A stretch of DNA of 64,000 nt from Hyphodiscus hymeniophilus. Taxonomy: Eukaryota; Ascomycota; Leotiomycetes; Helotiales; Hyphodiscaceae. The translations under genes were made by a program, and so were the position numbers. The notes below the pieces were generated by a model, which searched no databases, was not told the DNA's origin, and saw only the letters and a list, made by a program, of their open reading frames with translations. How positions within the stretch are numbered: position 1 is the stretch's first letter; the number at the start of each line of letters is the position of its first letter. The DNA is taken from positions 372,001 through 436,000 of the forward strand of contig VNKQ01000006.1 in the NCBI GenBank assembly GCA_016508695.1, given 5' to 3'. Below, in pieces: positions 59,297 to 64,000 of the stretch.

Positions 59297-61773
59297 CTAA
59301 ATGAGACCTCTCTTCTTATCCTTTGCTTTCCAGCCAACCAGCGGACTCTCCGGCCTCGGGACTTCGGGTCTACCGCTAAGAACATCTACAGTGTGCTTGA
59401 GATCCAACCAAAACTCATCCTTCGGCCTGCGGTTAGGCCAATCTGTTTCCTTTTCCTCAACATCCTTCATTGGGCTGAATACAACCTTCGCTCCCTTAAT
59501 GCCAATGACCGAGCTGCTCATGGGATCGGCAAGGATTCGAGCGTCTGATCTATCCTCGAACGTCTCCAAGTGCTCAATACACTTGATCGCCAGACGGACG
59601 GCACGAGTTCTATCCATAGGTGACGGCGTACCACCTTGCTGTACGTGCCCGGGAATACTGTCTCTTGACTCGAATCTGTCCCGAGCTTCTTCTCTGATCA
59701 TGTCTGCGATGAGCTTGGCACTATAGACTTTCGATGCTTTTTCATTGATGAGAATTAGGCGTCCCGCGCGGGATTGTCCCGAATCTTTTTCAAAGACTTC
59801 TCTCAGGTGTTTGATGTCTGCTGCGAGCATCGCAATGCTGATTCCTTCTTCAGGAGTGTATACTGCCACTGCGCCGACGGACAGTCCGGCTAGGGTTGCG
59901 ACGTAACCGGATCGGCCGCCTTGAGTCTCGATAACGAATACTCGACGGCGGGAGGCGGATGCGGATTGTTTTATTGTATCGCAGTAACGGACCAATTCAT
60001 TCAGGCAGGTGTCGGATCCGATCGAGTATTCAGAGCCTGGGACGTTGTTTGAGATAGTGGCGGGAAGCAAAGTCATAGGAATACAAAGGCTGGAGTACTT
60101 CTCCCTCGCGGTGCGAAGCTCAGATAGAGCGTGAAATCCTTCGAATCCGCCAATGATAAAGAGGCCATCAAATTTGTACTTTGTAAACAAGTCGGCGATC
60201 AGCTCCATCCCAGATTCCGAGGGTAGCTCGCGATTCATGCCGATCTCCGAGCCACCTTTGCTTGCCCATCCATCGACTTCGAGCCAGTCGAATTCTCGTA
60301 CTGCACCAAAGGGTTTATCGTCGTGGTGGCGAGCGAAACCTGCAAAACCATTGTGAATCGCAATGGGCGTATGTCCACGAGTAAGGCAGTAGGCCACTGC
60401 AGCTCTTGTTGCAGCATTGACACCACCTGCTGGAGCACCAACGTGGACAATTGCAATTTTCATGTGCTTGAAAGGATGGTTAGCATTAATTAATGATGCT
60501 AGTCAGTGAACTCACCTTGTGCGTTGGGAGGCGCATCGAATCGTTCAATTTGGTCGCTGTCGTGGTCATATAGGAGTTGTAGAAATCCGAGAACTCGGTG
60601 TCTCGAAGACTCATAGCTTTCTCAAAATCTTGAGCATCGATCGCCTTTGCGACTTCTTCAGTATCATGAACTGCCTGCATGAGAGGCTTTCGTGTAATCT
60701 TGTTCTCGTTGATGGCGATGAAGGGGGTAACTGTCTCTGGTGTAGCATCAAGAACTGCGTTCACAGCCTCAACGCCCTGGAGTGTAGAAAGGTATCGATC
60801 ATAGGCACAGGCTACTCCTCCACGTTGTACATGACCGAGAGTTGTGATTCTTGTGTCCAAGGCAAGCCCGTTCTTGTCTGCTAGGAGAGCGTGGATCATT
60901 TCCGATGTTATTTTGTTTCCGCGGCGGTCCTTCGCTCCCTCAGCAACTATAACAATTGTCTTTCTCTTTCCAATCTCTCTATGCTAGGGACTGTTAGCGT
61001 TCTGCTCGAGTGGGGAAATCACTTTCGTACACTTTTGACGATTTCACACATCTCCTCTTTCCAATTATCTGCCCTTGGCTTCTCAGGGATGAACACGAAG
61101 TCTGCGCCAGATGCAACTCCCGCCATGAGAGCCAACCACCCACAATGCCTGCCCATCACCTCAATGACGAAGGCTCGGGAATGTGATGAAGCTGTAGCTT
61201 CGATCTTGTCGACCATCTCGCAGATGTTGCTGAGAGCCGTGAAGCAACCGATAGTGGCATCTGTCCCAGACATATCGTTATCAATTGAACCAACGAGACC
61301 GACAATGTTAAGATGCTTGAAGGGGGCAATCTGCCCCCTGGAAAGCTCTTTCGTCTCGACCAGCTCCTCTAGCAAGCCTGGCCATTCCTCTCTGAACTTG
61401 TTGGCTCCAGTCAAAGAGCCGTCCCCTCCACAGATGACCAAAGCATCAATTCCATTCAACACCATGTTCTTCGCAGCCTTCAGCCTTCCCCAACGTTCGC
61501 GGAAAGCGGCACACCTTGCGGTTCCAATGAGAGTTCCTCCCTCAGAAAGCCAACCGCGTACATCCGACCACTCCATCTTCTTTATAAGGTTTCCGCCCTG
61601 GACGAGGCCTTCGTAACCTTCATAGATAACGTATGCCTCGCAGCCTTTCTCAATTGCCATACGTATGACTGCTCTCGTAGCACCGTTCATGCCCGGGGAG
61701 TCACCGCCGCTCGTCATCATGGCGATGCGGCGCTTCTTGCCCTCGAGGGGTGGTGGGGGTGATGCGGGGCCAT
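59297..61773 (-). CDS. pfk1: ATP-dependent 6-phosphofructokinase; start and first motif in different frames
   Basis: Commits fructose-6-phosphate to glycolysis. The eukaryotic duplicated layout is clear: catalytic half with [26 protein letters not shown] and [15 protein letters not shown], regulatory half with [17 protein letters not shown] and FIIGGFEG. Introns at 60979-61022 (44 nt) and 60467-60515 (49 nt) restore [17 protein letters not shown] and [10 protein letters not shown]. The best start context is the ATG at 61773-61771 (gaagATGGCC, after a pyrimidine-rich leader), but it is out of frame with [19 protein letters not shown]. One extra C in the run at 61765-61768 would join them, and no intron fits. 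From the first in-frame Met (61720) there are 776 residues, but strand 1 of the fold would be lost. Confidence 0.9.
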
Positions 61774-62381
61774 CTTCGAATTGGTTGGGGGATCTGAGAG
61801 ACTGGAGTTGTGGAATTTGAGGATAAGAGAAATGAGAATAAGGAATAGAGAAAGTGAGGAAGTGAAGGAAAGGAAGCGGGGGTAGAAATAATCAAGGGTT
61901 CTGGCAAAGACGAAGAGGATATAGACTCGTGATTGCTCAAAAGGCAAAAGAAAGCAGAATTTGGGGTGGGTCTGTGACGAGAAAGCTTTTATCGCAGGAG
62001 CTGTTTTTCTTATCGCGCAGCCTCGTCGCCATTTATTACTTGTAACGGGGCGGCACTTAGTGGGTGTGGTTCTGGATTACAGCATGATTGGGTGGGCCCA
62101 GCGACGACGACGATGATCTCAAGCATTCGATTGAATTGATATTGACATCGATTGATGCATATGAGTGAGCTGGTCGTATTCGTGCTAAACGTGGTTCATG
62201 TCAACTAGGTCGGCACTTGGATCGGGCTACAGTAGGCTGCGAACCAGACATCGTTGAGAGTTACCCACACAACAAAAGCACTCACAAAGCAACGAATTGA
62301 TCTGCGCTTGTCTCTCCTCCTCAACCTCGAACTTGACCACCAGCGACTCTTCCAAGGTCTATTTTTCGATGCCCTCTCGCA
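61774..62381. other. Divergent intergenic region PFK1/MED17
   Basis: 608 bp. On the PFK1 side there is a long C/T-rich leader (about 61780-61900 read on the minus strand) with no ATG, typical of a strong fungal promoter. Confidence 0.55.
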
Positions 62382-64000
62382 ATGGGTTCCATGCCAGCAG
62401 ACTTCCCCATCTCTCTTCAACCATGGCCCTCCAAGAACAATGACTCCGCGAGCACCCTGCCGACCTTCTTTCAACGCATCTATGTAGAACGAGGTGGACT
62501 CCGCAACATCACAGAAGAGAGCTTACGCAAAGAGATTGCAGATGAAGAGGCTGCAGCTGCAGCAGGGAAGGATGATGGCGACGTCGAAGAGGAGCCGCTG
62601 AAGGAAGAGCCAGATCGGCTGAAAGAGCTCATGACAGCTCGAGCAGATATGTTGGATCATGTCCAGTAGGTTTCCACCTTCAACAAGCATTAAGCAACAA
62701 TCAGCGTTTGCGGTTTAGTGGTAAAATTGCTGGCAACAATGGATTAGTGGTAAAATCCATCGTTGCCATTCGTTTCACTGTATCGGACGTAAGAAGCAAC
62801 TGTACATGCAGGCACTAACATATCTGTAGTCTTGCCCATCATGAAGCCTTGCTTGCTCTGGATGCCGTTTCGCTCCTCCTGACGAAAGATCTGCCAAATC
62901 AAGCAATCACGACTACAAATCCTCAAATACGGGATATTGTGCCTATGGGATCATTGGGTGCGGATAAGCTATCAGCCTCGAGATACACAGAAGCACAAAA
63001 GTTGGACAACAAACGAGTTGCGAAGGGATGGAAGATTCAGAGCCTTAATAATGCCGTGGACTCGATTCTGGCGTCTGCTACGAGGCTGGAAAATGAGATC
63101 GCGAAGGAGACCAAATACTGGGAGCAGATACTTGATGTGAGCGATGCTGGATGGTCACTTTGCCGACTGCCAAACGAGAAGCACACTTTAGGGGTTCGTT
63201 TTGGATTCGCAGAGTGTATGTCCCTCAATTTGCAACTATTCTGGACCATGCTAATCATGATAGCTGCACCTGCATTTAAGAATCGGAGTCTCGCAGCGTT
63301 CCGTCGAAACCCAGATGGTACAATATACCTCGACCAAGGTCTGGCAAGCACCGAACCTCACGCACTCCGTGTACGGATCCGCACTCTTTCTGAAGAGACC
63401 GGTTCCTCTACTCTTCCCTTACCTCTTTCCGATGATGCACCAATCGAATCTATAGTACTGCAGGCCCGCAATACCATCTTTGCCACTGAACTATGGCAAG
63501 AATTAAACCGAGAAAGCCGTTTGCTTGGTTCTTACGGTGTACGCTCCTACGATGACACAGTCATGTGTCCTCTGACGGCGCACAAAAAAATGGTCCTCGA
63601 TTTAGTCCCGCTGGCAGAGTCCTATCTACCTACTGCCCAACCCGATGACAATCTTGCCGAAGGTATCTCTTTGTCTTTACACCTCTTCCTATCTGCGGCG
63701 CATAGACGAAAGCACCGCAGCCGTACACAAATACCCCCCGCAATATCGAATCAGAAGCAGAACGCGGAGCCATACAGCTTGCTTCGTCCATTGATCACGC
63801 GTATGAATCATCAGTCTGCTATAACCTCAACTCACAGATTATTCAAACCACTATGTGCAGCTCTAGCTTCTGCAAAGGTTACTCCGGAAGCTACCTATGA
63901 TATCGAAACCACACCGCCCCCGGCTGCCCTGGTTAACAGTATTTCTATCACCGAGGCTACTATTCTGGCTCTTACCGACCGTCTTGAATCTATAGTCACC
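62382..64000 (+). CDS. med17: Mediator subunit Med17 (Srb4), N-terminal part; runs off the window
   Basis: Head-module subunit of the RNA polymerase II Mediator. Exons 62382-62665, 62830-63215 and 63264 to the edge. Start MGSMPADFPISLQPWPS, then FFQRIYVERGGLRNITEESL, a Glu-rich stretch, LAHHEALLALDAVSLLLTKD, VPMGSLGADKLSASRYTEAQK, GWKIQSLNNAVDSILASATR, YWEQILDVSDAGWSLCRLP, GVRFGFAES and APAFKNRSLAAFRRNPDG. Intron 1 (164 nt) contains a tRNA-Gly-like fold-back fragment; intron 2 is a normal 48 nt. The C-terminus is outside the window. Confidence 0.9.
62711..62770 (+). pseudogene. tRNA-Gly(GCC)-like 5'-half remnants in a fold-back hairpin
   Basis: The block ttagtggtaaaat, the D-arm of fungal tRNA-Gly, occurs twice (62715-62727 and 62744-62756). 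The second copy continues ccatcgttgccat, matching the anticodon stem and a TT-GCC-AT loop, and then departs from tRNA. The T-arm and 3' half are absent. Between the copies lies tggcaacaatggat (62731-62744), which pairs with atccatcgttgcca (62755-62768) in 13 of 14 positions around a 10-nt loop. It sits inside intron 1 of MED17. It is not a functional tRNA. The tRNA-Gly match is from memory of fungal tRNA sequence. Confidence 0.6.

Noticed and set aside
1..64000. Transposons, CRISPR arrays, rRNA genes
   Set aside because: No transposase, integrase or reverse-transcriptase motifs, no regularly spaced repeats and no rRNA-like sequence were seen on either strand.

Overview
This window is nuclear DNA from a filamentous ascomycete (Pezizomycotina; the style of the proteins suggests Leotiomycetes, but nothing here proves the class). 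The evidence is short GT-AG introns, mostly 43-65 nt, with CTAAC/CTGAC-like branch points; a fungal-specific V-ATPase c' proteolipid; Atg3, Mcp1, Bot1/mS45, Isn1 and Rom2-type proteins; and mostly single-copy housekeeping genes spaced every 1-3 kb. No rRNA, CRISPR array, intact tRNA or transposon was recognised. Most gene models were joined by hand from exons. Coding length is a multiple of three in every joined model except the ones flagged as broken.

Layout, left to right: end of a GMC oxidoreductase; a coiled-coil membrane protein; VPS34 head-to-head with NSE4; a secreted pepsin-like protease; VMA11 head-to-head with a ROM2-type RhoGEF; a small membrane-anchored protein head-to-head with PRP38; ETR1; a disordered Pro-rich protein head-to-head with a methyltransferase; mitochondrial GatA head-to-head with a secreted metallophosphatase; NC2-beta; mS45 head-to-head with a decayed folylpolyglutamate-synthase-like gene; a tyrosine phosphatase head-to-head with a CCDC97-like gene; ATG3; PDB1; an SDR; a C2H2 protein head-to-head with MCP1; an unrecognised 770-residue protein plus a broken relative beside it; ISN1 head-to-head with an O-methyltransferase; PFK1 head-to-head with MED17, which runs off the right end.

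The genes do not form one pathway or a biosynthetic cluster. Mitochondrial function recurs (ETR1, GatA, mS45, PDB1, MCP1), as do vacuole and autophagy (VPS34, VMA11, ATG3), transcription and splicing (NC2-beta, MED17, PRP38, CCDC97-like), and nucleotide or central metabolism (ISN1, PFK1). Ten head-to-head pairs share intergenic regions of 172-918 bp.

Points most worth a second look: the unknown 770-residue protein with a frameshifted neighbour that keeps its motifs; a folded-back tRNA-Gly(GCC)-like fragment inside the first MED17 intron; a decayed FPGS-like gene whose P-loop Gly is replaced by Cys; one-base reading-frame breaks in the essential genes PRP38 and PFK1 that look like homopolymer sequence errors; a 691-nt intron in NC2-beta; and three stop-free introns of length 3n that an ORF-based annotation would wrongly translate.
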